DNA of 64,000 bases from Fusicatenibacter saccharivorans (lineage in GTDB: Bacteria > Bacillota > Clostridia > Lachnospirales > Lachnospiraceae), in assembly GCF_015557635.1 (NCBI RefSeq), contig NZ_JADNOP010000002.1, forward strand, positions 1-64,000, given 5' to 3'. Shown here piece by piece: positions 34,468 through 42,613 of this stretch. The position numbers and the translations under genes were made by a program. The notes under the pieces are model-generated. The model was not told the DNA's origin. It made no database searches and worked only from the letters and a program-made list of their open reading frames with translations. Position 1 is the stretch's first letter; every line of letters begins with the position of its first letter.

Positions 34468-35088
34468 ATGACGATAGACTCAGATAAAATTCTTCATGAT
34501 TTACTGAATTCACTGGATTCTCTCGAAGGCATCCGCCCGGGGGAAATCCCGAACATTGCTTTATATATGGACCAGGTCACGACCTTTATGGACGCACAGC
34601 TCGCTTCTTCGCGCCGCTTCGAGTCCGATAAGGTTCTGACAAAAACAATGATCAACAACTATGCAAAAAACAAGCTGCTCCCGCCGCCGGTCAAAAAGAA
34701 ATATTCGCCGGAGCACATGATGCTTCTGGTTTTTATTTACTACTTTAAAAACATCCTCTCGATCACGGATATCCAGACACTGCTCGCCCCGATCACCGAT
34801 CGGTATTTCGGCACGGAGAGCGGCTTTTCCATCAAAGATATCTACGACGAAATTTTCCAGATGGAAAAAGAAGAAATTGCATCCGTAAAAGAAGATCTTC
34901 TGAAAAAAGCGGATGTATCCAAGTCCATGTTCGGCAGCTCACCGGAGGAGGACCGGGAATTTCTCCAGCTCTTTTCGTTTATCTGTCTGCTGAGTTTCGA
35001 TGTCTATCTGAAAAAACAGATGCTCGAGCACATGGTGGATGAACTGGCATCCCTCGCGGCGCCTTCTGATCCGAAAAAGAAAAATTAA
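34468..35088 (+). CDS. DUF1836 domain protein, putative MerR-like DNA-binding protein
   Basis: 206 aa. The domain (about residues 25-175) contains a predicted winged helix: DKVLTKTMINNYAKNKLLPP resembles the MerR HTH, and the following YSPEHMMLLVFIYYFKNILS forms the next helices. DUF1836 proteins are common in Firmicutes and are uncharacterised. No effector domain, cysteine cluster or membrane segment is present. GAGGTG precedes the ATG. It is monocistronic, divergent from pcrA, with a bidirectional terminator behind it. Confidence 0.85.
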   Translation: MTIDSDKILHDLLNSLDSLEGIRPGEIPNIALYMDQVTTFMDAQLASSRRFESDKVLTKTMINNYAKNKLLPPPVKKKYSPEHMMLLVFIYYFKNILSITDIQTLLAPITDRYFGTESGFSIKDIYDEIFQMEKEEIASVKEDLLKKADVSKSMFGSSPEEDREFLQLFSFICLLSFDVYLKKQMLEHMVDELASLAAPSDPKKKN

Positions 35089-35104
35089 GAACAAACGTGT
35101 AATT

Positions 35105-35142
35105 AAAAAAGACGGCTGCGTTGGAATCGCACCGTCTTTTTT
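35105..35142. terminator. Bidirectional terminator between DUF1836 and yerC
   Basis: AAAAAAGACGG (35105-35115) pairs with CCGTCTTTTTT (35132-35142). Confidence 0.85.
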
Positions 35143-35146
35143 GATT

Positions 35147-35446
35147 TTACACATTTTCTTTCTTTTCCATCCGTTCAAACACCATCTCATATCCGTCGTT
35201 TCCATAGCTTAAGGAACGGTTCACGCGGCTGATCGTCGCCGTGGATGCTCCCGTCTTTTCGGAGATTTCCAGATACGTTCTCTTCTCCCGCAGCATTTTC
35301 GCCACTTCAAACCGCTGCGACAGCGAAAGCAGTTCGTTGATGGTGCATACATCCTCAAAAAAAGTATAGCATTCTTCCTTATTCTTCAGACACAAAATTG
35401 CCTCAAAAAGCTGGTCTACTGCTTCTGAATGAAGTTTCTTGTTCAT
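35147..35446 (-). CDS. TrpR-like regulator, YerC/YecD family
   Basis: 99 aa. The fold is that of the Trp repressor: ELLSLSQRFEVAKMLREKRTYLEISEKTGASTATISRVNRSL region, with the recognition helix GASTATISRVNR. YerC is conserved in Firmicutes; in Bacillus it sits near pcrA-related repair genes, as it does here within 1 kb, and its regulon is poorly known. I choose the ATG at 35446, which has AGGAGGG 8 bp upstream; the frame runs open 30 codons further back through the promoter. Confidence 0.9.
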   Translation of the reverse strand: MNKKLHSEAVDQLFEAILCLKNKEECYTFFEDVCTINELLSLSQRFEVAKMLREKRTYLEISEKTGASTATISRVNRSLSYGNDGYEMVFERMEKKENV

Positions 35447-35507
35447 TTCAAACCCTCCTGTACGAAAATTAAGCCCCCATCTCATTCTTATAACTCGGAA
35501 TACTACC

Positions 35508-35536
35508 ATTTTAGCACAGTAAAGTGTGAAATACAA
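35508..35536 (-). promoter_or_regulatory. Promoter of yerC
   Basis: On the minus strand: -35 TTGTAT (35536-35531), 17-bp spacer, -10 TAAAAT (35513-35508). Confidence 0.65.
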
Positions 35537-35542
35537 GTCCTT

Positions 35543-36430
35543 TTATCCCTGCATCAGCAAAGCCTGTACCATCGACTCCCGCTGTCTGCGGTAATCGCTC
35601 GGCGAACAGGCCTTTACCGTCTTGAAAGTACGGTTGAAGGCACTTAAAGAAGAGAATCCGGAATTCATCGCCACATCCGTGATACTCATCTTTTTGTCGT
35701 ACAGAAGCTCCTCTGCGCGTTTGACGCGTTTAGAATTGAGGTACTCATAGAATGTCATGTTCATGTACTGCTTGAAAATTCTGGTAAAGTGGAACTTGGA
35801 AAATCCGCTGACTGCAGCTACTTTCTCAAGAGAAAGATTCTCCATGTAATGGACATTGATATAACGGCAGGCGCTTAAAACAGCCTCTATATATTCCTGC
35901 TGCTTCATTGCCCCGAACGTATTCTGCGCGTTGGCATCCGAAAAGCCCTTGCGGCCAAACTCTGAAAAAAGCTCTTTGAGGCCGGTGCAGATTCTGTGCG
36001 TCATCACTGCGCCCTCATTATCGTATTCCCGCACCAGTTCCAGAATCTGGCTGCGTAGAAACAGATAGAAGGGATCTTCCTCATCCTCTTTTTTGAAGTA
36101 GATGGCCGGAAGCCGCAGGAAAATCGTTTCCATTTCTTCCTGATTCTCCACACAGCCCGGTTCCACCAGCATGACAATCCGTTCTCCCTGGGATACGAAT
36201 CTCATTCCGTGTACAACGCCGGAATTGATCATAATGATGTCGCCCTCTTTGAGATTATAGCTGTCTTTTCCGACAACAACCTCATATTCGCCTCTGGTCG
36301 GCATGATAATTTCAATTGCGGTATGCCAGTGCTCCGGATAGCCTTCTGTCACGGTGTTGTGAAAGATTTCAAACGCCGGCGGGTTTGCTGCATTCCGGTC
36401 AAATGTTTTCCCATGTTCCACTTTCTTCAT
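35543..36430 (-). CDS. AraC-family transcriptional regulator with cupin sensor domain
   Basis: 295 aa. The N-terminal cupin (about 1-100) has HWHTAIEIIMPTRGEYEV and GDIIMINSGVVHGM. The C-terminal pair of AraC helix-turn-helix motifs (about 185-285) includes NLSLEKVAAVSGFSKFHFTRIFK and MSITDVAMNSGFSSLSAFNRTFK. These regulators usually respond to a sugar and activate nearby sugar genes. It is 18 bp downstream of the xylulokinase-like gene, the last member of the DUF4867-isomerase-kinase group, so that operon is its likely target. Confidence 0.92.
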   Translation of the reverse strand: MKKVEHGKTFDRNAANPPAFEIFHNTVTEGYPEHWHTAIEIIMPTRGEYEVVVGKDSYNLKEGDIIMINSGVVHGMRFVSQGERIVMLVEPGCVENQEEMETIFLRLPAIYFKKEDEEDPFYLFLRSQILELVREYDNEGAVMTHRICTGLKELFSEFGRKGFSDANAQNTFGAMKQQEYIEAVLSACRYINVHYMENLSLEKVAAVSGFSKFHFTRIFKQYMNMTFYEYLNSKRVKRAEELLYDKKMSITDVAMNSGFSSLSAFNRTFKTVKACSPSDYRRQRESMVQALLMQG

Positions 36431-36448
36431 CTTATTTCTTACCTCTTT

Positions 36449-37921
36449 TTATTGCAGCAGCTCTGTAAACAGATCTTTTACGGTCGGATAAATCTTTGCA
36501 AATTTCCGATACTGGCGCTCATATTTCTCAACCAGTTCCGGTTCCGGCTCGATGGTCTCTGTCACACGAACAATTTTTTCTGCCGCCTCTTCTACGGATG
36601 AAAAGACACCGCAGGCAACGGCTGCCAGCATGGCTCCGCCAAGTGCCGGGCCTTCCTCGGACTCAATACGGTCCACTTTGATGTTCAGCACGTTTGCGAT
36701 CATGCGTCTCCACAGCGGGCTCTTTGCACCGCCTCCGCAGATTTTCGTTCTCTCGATCTGGATACCGAGGGATTTTGCTACCTCAAAGGAATCGCGGATC
36801 GCAAAGGCAACGCCCTCGAGAACAGCCTGGGTCATATCCTCTCTTGTGGTGTCCATGGTCAGGCCGATGAAGGTTCCTCTTGCATCCGGGTTGTTGTGCG
36901 GGGAACGCTCGCCCATCAGATACGGCAGGAAGAATACATTATTCTCGCCAAGTTTTGTGATGTTCTCCTGCTCTTTTGTATATTCTTTTGTGCGGATGAT
37001 TTCATCCATCCACCATTTGTTGCAGGAAGCTGCACTCAGCATGCATCCCATCAGGTGATAGTGGCCGTCTGCGTGTGCGAATGCGTGCAGGGCATTGTGG
37101 CTGTCTACGCCGAATTTGTTGCTGGAAATGAATACGGTTCCGCTTGTACCAAGGGAAACGTTGCACATGCCGTCGCCTACGGTTCCGGTTCCGACTGCGG
37201 CTGCTGCGTTGTCTCCGGCTCCTGCTACAACTTTACAGGTCTCCGGCAGTCCAAGTTCTGCTGCTACTTCCGGTTTTAAGGTTCCGACAGCGTCAAAGCT
37301 CTCATGGAGCTCCGGCAGCATCTCCAGGGAAATACCGCAGATTTCTGCCATCTCTTTGGACCAGCATTTGTTCTTGACATCCATCAGAAGCATGCCCGAT
37401 GCATCGGAGTAGTCGCTTACGAATGCGCCGGAGAGACGGTATGCCAGGTAATCTTTTGGAAGCATGATTTTGCAGATTTTTTCGAAGTTATCCGGCTCAT
37501 TTTCTTTCACCCAGAGAATCTTCGGTGCGGTAAAGCCTGCAAATGCAATGTTTGCGGTGTACTCGGAGAGTTTTTCTTTTCCGATTACGGTGTTCAGATA
37601 ATCGGTCTGTTTTGCGGTACGGCCGTCGTTCCAGAGGATCGCCGGGCGGATGACGTTATCGTTCTCATCCAGGATGACAAGGCCATGCATCTGGCCGCCG
37701 AAGCTGATGCCGGCTACCTGGGATTTGTCTACGTCTTTTACCAGCTCGCGGATTCCCTCTTTGCTCTGCTCCCACCAGTCTTCCGGTTTCTGCTCAGACC
37801 AGCCTGGATGCGGGAAATACAGCGGATACTCTCTCGATACAATATTTACAATTTTGCCTTCCTCGTCCATCAGAAGCAGTTTGACAGCGGAAGTACCAAG
37901 GTCAACACCAATAAAATACAT
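36449..37921 (-). CDS. xylB: FGGY-family carbohydrate kinase, xylulokinase-like
   Basis: 490 aa. Both FGGY domains are complete. The phosphate-binding FIGVDLGTSAVKLLLMD lies at the N terminus, GISFGGQMHGLVILD and NDGRTAKQTD at about 76-110 fit xylulokinases, and the second domain has VAGAGDNAAAAVGTG (about 230) and ICGGGAKSPLWRRMIANVL (about 390). It phosphorylates a ketopentose, most likely D-xylulose, though L-fuculose or D-ribulose are possible given the FucI-like partner. AGGAG precedes the ATG at 37921; ten extra upstream codons are open but lack an RBS. A strong terminator hairpin precedes the gene. Confidence 0.9.
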   Translation of the reverse strand: MYFIGVDLGTSAVKLLLMDEEGKIVNIVSREYPLYFPHPGWSEQKPEDWWEQSKEGIRELVKDVDKSQVAGISFGGQMHGLVILDENDNVIRPAILWNDGRTAKQTDYLNTVIGKEKLSEYTANIAFAGFTAPKILWVKENEPDNFEKICKIMLPKDYLAYRLSGAFVSDYSDASGMLLMDVKNKCWSKEMAEICGISLEMLPELHESFDAVGTLKPEVAAELGLPETCKVVAGAGDNAAAAVGTGTVGDGMCNVSLGTSGTVFISSNKFGVDSHNALHAFAHADGHYHLMGCMLSAASCNKWWMDEIIRTKEYTKEQENITKLGENNVFFLPYLMGERSPHNNPDARGTFIGLTMDTTREDMTQAVLEGVAFAIRDSFEVAKSLGIQIERTKICGGGAKSPLWRRMIANVLNIKVDRIESEEGPALGGAMLAAVACGVFSSVEEAAEKIVRVTETIEPEPELVEKYERQYRKFAKIYPTVKDLFTELLQ

Positions 37922-37945
37922 GTCGAATCTCCTTTTTCTACTCTT

Positions 37946-37992
37946 TTTCAAAAAGGGCGGCAGCAGACCTAGATCTCTGCTCCGCCCTTTTG
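37946..37992 (-). terminator. Intrinsic terminator inside the isomerase-kinase group
   Basis: On the minus strand AAAAGGGCGG-AGCAGA pairs with TCTGCT-G-CCGCCCTTTT, a stem of about 16 bp followed by TTTTT. It lies between the isomerase stop and the kinase start and would lower kinase expression unless read through. Confidence 0.8.
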
Positions 37993-38045
37993 CTTATGCG
38001 TTACTGCATATCTTTCTTATTTTTCAGTGATTCTTCCGGAACGGA

Positions 38046-39515
38046 TTAGCCCCACGGATTCTCTGTCGGGTAACGAACACCCTTCGGCTGGTTGTAGCCG
38101 ATCTCATCTACTTCAACACCGAGCATTTTGAATACTTCGAATAACGGTTTTCCGAAGTGTCCGAATGCTACTGCGCCGTGATGCGGATAGTTTTTCTCTA
38201 CCAGTACGTGACGGTAGAATCTGCCCATCTCCGGAATAGCGAAGATACCGATGCTTCCGAAGGAACGTGTTGCTACAGGAAGAACCTCGCCCTCTGCGAT
38301 GTATCCGCGCAGTTTTGCGTCAGATGTGCTCTGCAGACGATAGAAGGTGATGTCTCCAGGAACGATATCTCCCTCGAGGGTACCCTGTGTTACTTCTTCC
38401 GGAAGGGTTCTTGCCATGATCATCTGATATTTCATAGAGCAGAATGCCAGTTTGGTGGAAGCGGTATTTCCGCAGTGGAATCCCATGAAGGTATCTTTTA
38501 ATGTGTAATCAAATTTGCCTTTGATTTCGCTCTCATACATATCCTTCGGAACGGTGTTGTTGATGTCGAGGAGTGTTACGGTGTCTTTGGATACAACGGT
38601 TCCGATGAACTCGGACAGTGTTCCGTAGATATCTACCTCACAGGATACCGGGATGCCCATCTTGGTCAGACGGCTGTTGACATAGCAAGGAACGAATCCG
38701 AACTGTGTCTGGAATGCCGGCCAGCATTTTCCGGTCAGGGTTACGTATTTTCTGGAGCCTTTGTGTGCTTCGATCCAGTCTAACAAGGTGATCTCGTACT
38801 GAGCCAGTTTCGGCAGGATTTCCGGTTTCAGGTTTCCTTCGCCGAGCTCTTTTGCCATATCTTCTACGACTGCCGGGATTCTCTCGTCGCCTGCGTGTTT
38901 GTTGAATGCTTCAAACAGGTCAAGCTCGGAGTTCTCTTCGATTTCTACGCCGAGGTTGTACAGCTGTTTGATCGGTGCGTTACATGCCAGGAAGTTGGTC
39001 GGACGCGGTCCGAAGCTGATGATTTTCAGGTTCTTAACAGCTACAACTGCAGTTGCAACCGGTACGAAATCTTTGATCATGGCTGCTACGTCTTCTGCAT
39101 CGCCAACCGGGTACTCTGGAATGTATGCGTGCAGGTTGCGCAGTTTCAGGTTGTAGCTTGCGTTCAGAACGCCGCAGTATGCATCGCCGCGTCCGCCTAC
39201 AAGGTCGTCGCCGGTCTCTTCTGCTGCTGCTACTACCATGCAAGGTCCGTCGAAGTATTTTACAAGCAGGGTTTCCTCGGTCTCCGGTCCGAAGTTTCCA
39301 AGGTATACAACAAGTGCATCACACTCTGCTTTTTTCAGGTCTTCGAGTGCGTTCATCATGTCGATTTCATTCTCGACGATGATTGGACATTCGTAGATTT
39401 CTCCGTCGTATGCTTTTACGACTGCTTTTCTTCTGTTCTCGGAAAGGCTGTTCGGGAAGCAGTCACGGCTTACTGCAACGATACCTAATTTGATTTCCGG
39501 TGTATTGTTGATCAT
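38046..39515 (-). CDS. L-fucose/L-arabinose isomerase family protein
   Basis: 489 aa. The overall pattern is that of FucI-type sugar isomerases: IKLGIVAVSRDCFPNSL at the start, CDALVVYLGNFGPETE (about 84), and a C-terminal FucI domain with FMGFHCGNTA (about 345), LEGDIVPGDITFYR and the end NYPHHGAVAFGHFG supplying His. It is shorter than E. coli FucI (591 aa), so the exact aldose is uncertain: L-fucose, D-arabinose or a related sugar. It lies between DUF4867 and the xylulokinase-like gene. The alpha-L-fucosidase 20 kb away in this window makes fucose an attractive, unproven substrate. AGGAGGATC precedes the ATG. Confidence 0.85.
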   Translation of the reverse strand: MINNTPEIKLGIVAVSRDCFPNSLSENRRKAVVKAYDGEIYECPIIVENEIDMMNALEDLKKAECDALVVYLGNFGPETEETLLVKYFDGPCMVVAAAEETGDDLVGGRGDAYCGVLNASYNLKLRNLHAYIPEYPVGDAEDVAAMIKDFVPVATAVVAVKNLKIISFGPRPTNFLACNAPIKQLYNLGVEIEENSELDLFEAFNKHAGDERIPAVVEDMAKELGEGNLKPEILPKLAQYEITLLDWIEAHKGSRKYVTLTGKCWPAFQTQFGFVPCYVNSRLTKMGIPVSCEVDIYGTLSEFIGTVVSKDTVTLLDINNTVPKDMYESEIKGKFDYTLKDTFMGFHCGNTASTKLAFCSMKYQMIMARTLPEEVTQGTLEGDIVPGDITFYRLQSTSDAKLRGYIAEGEVLPVATRSFGSIGIFAIPEMGRFYRHVLVEKNYPHHGAVAFGHFGKPLFEVFKMLGVEVDEIGYNQPKGVRYPTENPWG

Positions 39516-39621
39516 TTTTGAAGATCCTCCTTTTTTTGGTTTTCTTGGTTTTTGGTTTCTTTTTATGTTCAGAACTGCTCTTTTGGGGCAGTGTTTCTGA
39601 TTTCTGGTTTTGTCTCTGGTT

Positions 39622-40239
39622 TTATTTTACCGAGAGGTTTTCTCCTTTGATGCCTGCTACGCTTCCAGCGATGTTTGCATCCGGGTGGCTTAAGAGCCAT
39701 TTGTTTCTGGCGAAGAGCAGGTCGTCTTCCGGGGTGTGTTTTTCTTCCAGGGTGATGTCGGTATTGGTTCCTTTTGGAAGGACTACGACGCATTTGAAGC
39801 CGCTGGCTGCCACGTTGCATGGTGCGTAGTGGAGGGTGGTTGCGTAGACTTCAATGGTGGTTCCGGCCGGGATTAAGAAGGCCTCCATTTTGGATGAGTC
39901 GTAGGTGTGGTCTTCGGTGATGTCCTGTTCTTTTCCGAGGATCAGGATCAGGTCGGTTACGGCGATGTTGATTTCGCTGTCGCGGTGGTATTCTACGGCG
40001 TTCAGTAAATGGTTGTGGCCGTTGCAGTAGCCGATCTGGATCGGCATGCCGCCGTAGAGGCTGTCGGATACGGACTGGGCGCTTTTGCAGGCTTCGAGGC
40101 TTTCAATGGAAGGCTCGTAGACTACGTCGTCGGGACATGGGGTCTCGGACATGGCGGTGATGATGTCGCTGACGTCGAGGTCTTTGATGACTTTGCCGTA
40201 CTGGCGGAATGCTTCGTCTGTTACTTTCAGAATCTGCAT
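39622..40239 (-). CDS. DUF4867 family protein
   Basis: 205 aa, cupin-like in appearance. HNHLLNAVEYHRDSEINIAV (about 80) and MEAFLIPAGTTIEVYATTLHYAPC (about 128) contain several His and Glu residues spaced as metal ligands of a double-stranded beta helix. A metal-dependent sugar isomerase or epimerase (such as D-lyxose isomerase, also a cupin) is therefore possible. By recall, DUF4867 genes commonly sit beside FucI-like isomerases, as here. First gene of the operon; AAGGAG 11 bp before the ATG at 40239. The 106 bp to the next gene hold no gene. Confidence 0.8.
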   Translation of the reverse strand: MQILKVTDEAFRQYGKVIKDLDVSDIITAMSETPCPDDVVYEPSIESLEACKSAQSVSDSLYGGMPIQIGYCNGHNHLLNAVEYHRDSEINIAVTDLILILGKEQDITEDHTYDSSKMEAFLIPAGTTIEVYATTLHYAPCNVAASGFKCVVVLPKGTNTDITLEEKHTPEDDLLFARNKWLLSHPDANIAGSVAGIKGENLSVK

Positions 40240-40258
40240 TGTGTTGGTGCTCCTTTCG

Positions 40259-40318
40259 TACAATTAGTTTAATGATTGAACTAATTGTAATATAGCACTT
40301 GTATGTACTTCTTGTCAA
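40259..40318 (-). promoter_or_regulatory. Promoter of the DUF4867-isomerase operon with operator
   Basis: On the minus strand: -35 TTGACA (40318-40313), 18-bp spacer, -10 TATATT (40294-40289). A perfect 11-bp inverted repeat, TACAATTAGTT (40259-40269) and AACTAATTGTA (40279-40289), starts at the -10 and covers the expected transcription start. Such a site normally binds a dimeric repressor; the AraC protein encoded in the operon would be an unusual owner. Confidence 0.7.
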
Positions 40319-40346
40319 CATGTATTTGGATGAAAAAACGGGTAGG

Positions 40347-40375
40347 TTGACAAATAAGGGGGAGGTTGGTATACT
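40347..40375 (+). promoter_or_regulatory. Promoter of the thiT transcript
   Basis: TTGACA (40347-40352), 17-bp spacer, TATACT (40370-40375), about 25 bp before the riboswitch. It is divergent from the isomerase operon promoter, with only 28 bp between the two -35 boxes. Confidence 0.8.
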
Positions 40376-40399
40376 TTAATACGTTAAAATAATAAGACG

Positions 40400-40486
40400 C
40401 TAGGGGAGCCTTTGGCTGAGAACGTGGGACAGGGATAAGCTCACGGACCCTCACTACCTGAACGGGATAATTCCTGCGTAGGGAAG
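40400..40486 (+). ncRNA. TPP riboswitch (THI element)
   Basis: All conserved blocks are present in order: AGGGGAGCC, GGCTGAGAA, GACCCTCACTACCTGAAC, GGATAATTCCTGCGTAGGGAAGC. The element binds thiamine pyrophosphate and represses thiamine uptake genes. It lies directly upstream of thiT. Confidence 0.95.
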
Positions 40487-40533
40487 CTGGAACGTGGTTT
40501 CGGAGGTGATTCGGGACTGTGTTTTTATGTGAG

Positions 40534-40560
40534 CCCCTCCAAGCGGAATGCGAAGGAGGT
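40534..40560 (+). promoter_or_regulatory. SD-sequestering hairpin of the riboswitch
   Basis: CCTCC (40536-40540) can pair with GGAGG (40555-40559), the Shine-Dalgarno of thiT, and seven T follow. The preceding CCCCT can instead pair with AGGGG at the 5' edge of the aptamer. This suggests control at translation, possibly combined with weak termination. Confidence 0.5.
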
Positions 40561-40566
40561 TTTTTT

Positions 40567-41235
40567 ATGAGTTTTTTTGTTACTGCTGACGGCGGACTGA
40601 CGACGGCCGGTTATGTTGGATGCGTGGTGCTGATGGTGGCGCTGGTGGTGATTGCTTCGGTTCTTTCTGCTCAGAAGAGTAAGGGGACGGGAATGGATGC
40701 AAGGAAGCTGGCGTTTTGTGCGATGGGGATGGCGCTGGCGTTTGTGACTTCGTATGTGAAGGTGTTTGAACTGCCGTACGGGGGATCGGTTACGTTGTTT
40801 TCGATGCTGTTTATTGTGCTGATTGCGAACTGGTATGGGGCGAAGACGGGTATTCTCGTTGGTTTTGCTTATGGACTGCTGCAGTTTATCCAGGGGCCGT
40901 ATGTGCTGTCGCTGTTCCAGGTGTGCTGTGATTATGTGTTTGCGTTTGCGGCGCTGGGTGTGGCCGGATTCTTTGGAAAGAAGAAAAACGGGCTGCTGAT
41001 CGGGTATATTGTAGCTGTGCTGGCGAGGGGATTTTTCCATACGTTAGGCGGGTATCTGTACTGGATGGATTATATGCCGGAGAATTTCCCGCAGTCTTTG
41101 AAGGCGCTGTATCCGATTATTTACAACTACAGCTATCTGCTGGCTGAAGGTGTGCTGACGGTGATTCTGATCTCGCTGCCGCCGGTGAAGAAAGCACTGC
41201 AGACGGTTGCAAGAACGGCACATGGTGCAAATTAA
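40567..41235 (+). CDS. thiT: Thiamine ECF transporter substrate-binding subunit ThiT
   Basis: 222 aa with about six transmembrane helices. AFCAMGMALAFVTSYVKVFELPYGGSVTLFSM (about 50-80) is the family helix 1-2 region, and YGLLQFIQGPYVLS plus ARGFFHTLGGYLYW contain conserved aromatic residues of the thiamine pocket. It works with the shared EcfA-EcfA'-EcfT energising module encoded elsewhere. The chosen ATG has AAGGAGG 7 bp upstream; a longer frame of 16 codons overlaps the hairpin. Control by the TPP riboswitch confirms the substrate. Confidence 0.95.
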   Translation: MSFFVTADGGLTTAGYVGCVVLMVALVVIASVLSAQKSKGTGMDARKLAFCAMGMALAFVTSYVKVFELPYGGSVTLFSMLFIVLIANWYGAKTGILVGFAYGLLQFIQGPYVLSLFQVCCDYVFAFAALGVAGFFGKKKNGLLIGYIVAVLARGFFHTLGGYLYWMDYMPENFPQSLKALYPIIYNYSYLLAEGVLTVILISLPPVKKALQTVARTAHGAN

Positions 41236-41247
41236 ATAGGATTACGT

Positions 41248-41291
41248 GAAAAAATCCGGGAACGCATGATTTTGCGTTTCCGGATTTTTTA
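41248..41291. terminator. Bidirectional terminator between thiT and spoIIIAH
   Basis: AAAAAATCCGGGAACGCA pairs with TGCGTTTCCGGATTTTTT around a short loop. Confidence 0.9.
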
Positions 41292-41306
41292 CGTGGATAT
41301 CAAAAT

Positions 41307-42026
41307 TTACTGAGCACTCTCCTCTGCGGCTGTGTCGGCGGCGGAGCTCATGGGGGTGATGACGATGTTTTCTACGCCGATTCCGGTTTTGCGGGTTACG
41401 ATGTCTTCGATCTGGGCACGCTGTTCCTCGGTTACTTCTTTCATCGGAACGACGATGTCGGCGGTTTCGCCGGTCAGGTTTACGACGACATCGTTGAAGC
41501 CTTTGGCTTCGAGGAGGAGTTCGGTTGCCGACTCTTTTTCTACGAGTTCCGTCATTTCCACCATGCTCTGGACGGCGCTCTGGCGCTCGGTTTCGGAAAG
41601 GTTGGTGTTGTTGATGATTTCGTTTAAGGTGTCTTTGTTCTGGGAACGGATCTGTTCGCGGTCGATTCTGGCCTGGGCCATGTATGTAGATGCCCCGGCA
41701 AGGACAGCCTCTCCCGGTGTTTCTGTGATGGTCCGCGAGGAATCACCAGCGGCTCCGGCGTCCACCTCATCGGTGATGTCAGTGTCAAGGCTGGAGATGT
41801 CTTTTAATACGGTGCTTGTGTCTGCGGTGGTTCCGTCTGCCGTTCCTTTGGTGGACAGGGTGCTGTCAGCATAGTTGATGTATCCGGCGACGGCGATCAT
41901 GATCGCAAGGGCGGTGATGATGACCTGGTTTTTCCGGAATTTTTTCTTTTTCCCGGCCGTCTTTTTCGGCGATGGTGTCTCTGCCATTTTCTCAGGTGCA
42001 TTCATTTCCTGTTCTAATTTTTCCAC
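41307..42026 (-). CDS. spoIIIAH: Stage III sporulation protein AH
   Basis: 239 aa. A short basic cytoplasmic end, one transmembrane segment (about 34-52, QVIITALAIMIAVAGYINY) and an extracellular region ending in a ring-building domain related to YscJ/FliF (ETVELVEKESATELLLEAKGF region, then TGIGVENIVITPM). In Bacillus SpoIIIAH on the mother-cell side meets forespore SpoIIQ to form the feeding-tube channel. Last gene of the spoIIIA operon, 13 bp after spoIIIAG. Confidence 0.95.
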   Translation of the reverse strand: MEKLEQEMNAPEKMAETPSPKKTAGKKKKFRKNQVIITALAIMIAVAGYINYADSTLSTKGTADGTTADTSTVLKDISSLDTDITDEVDAGAAGDSSRTITETPGEAVLAGASTYMAQARIDREQIRSQNKDTLNEIINNTNLSETERQSAVQSMVEMTELVEKESATELLLEAKGFNDVVVNLTGETADIVVPMKEVTEEQRAQIEDIVTRKTGIGVENIVITPMSSAADTAAEESAQ

Positions 42027-42039
42027 GCATTTGACTCCT

Positions 42040-42609
42040 TTACTTCATTTTGACTACTTTAATCTTATTTGCGCCCACCTGAAATAATGCCATCACGGCC
42101 TCCTGAATCTCCTGTATCGTCACCGGGTTTCCCCCGCCTTCTGCGATAACGAGCACGCCGCGCACCGCCGGGTACTCCTCGGAAACCACATACGGTGTCT
42201 CGGCTCCGTTCTGTGTCTTTTCATAGACAGTTGCCTCATCCTGCGATGAGGATGTAACGCTTCCGGTCTCCTCTCCCTTCTTGTTTTCCTCCGTTGTGCT
42301 CCGCGTTGGGACATCTTTTTCCACAATCTTTTTTCCTGTGGATTCCAGCGTCACCACAACATGCACTGCGCCCACACCGTCCATCTGGGAAAGTGCGTCA
42401 CAAAGGCGCTGTTCCATCTCCTCCTGCACCGAAAGTCCCGCATCTCCCGCCGGACGCGCAGCCGTCTCCTGCGGCTGTTCTGTCTCCTCACCGGTCTTTT
42501 TTGTTCCCGTCGGCAGCAGCAGGACAACGCCGATTGCCGCCAGCAGGAAGTACAGCATCCACTGCTCCTTTTTCTGTTTCCGGAAAAACGCCGCTGCCTT
42601 TTCCCTCAT
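42040..42609 (-). CDS. spoIIIAG: Stage III sporulation protein AG
   Basis: 189 aa. Basic N terminus, one transmembrane segment (about 17-34, WMLYFLLAAIGVVLLLP), a linker with QETAARPAGD, then the ring-building domain (QRLCDALSQMDGVGAVHVVVTLES) interrupted by a charged and Ser/Thr-rich insert before YPAVRGVLVIAEGGGNP. SpoIIIAG forms a large oligomeric ring in the mother-cell membrane in Bacillus. It starts 4 bp after the spoIIIAF stop. Confidence 0.95.
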   Translation of the reverse strand: MREKAAAFFRKQKKEQWMLYFLLAAIGVVLLLPTGTKKTGEETEQPQETAARPAGDAGLSVQEEMEQRLCDALSQMDGVGAVHVVVTLESTGKKIVEKDVPTRSTTEENKKGEETGSVTSSSQDEATVYEKTQNGAETPYVVSEEYPAVRGVLVIAEGGGNPVTIQEIQEAVMALFQVGANKIKVVKMK

Positions 42610-42613
42610 AGGC

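Noticed and set aside
37946-37992. Operator or riboswitch before the xylulokinase-like gene
   Set aside because: The structure is a simple GC hairpin with a T run, best explained as a terminator.
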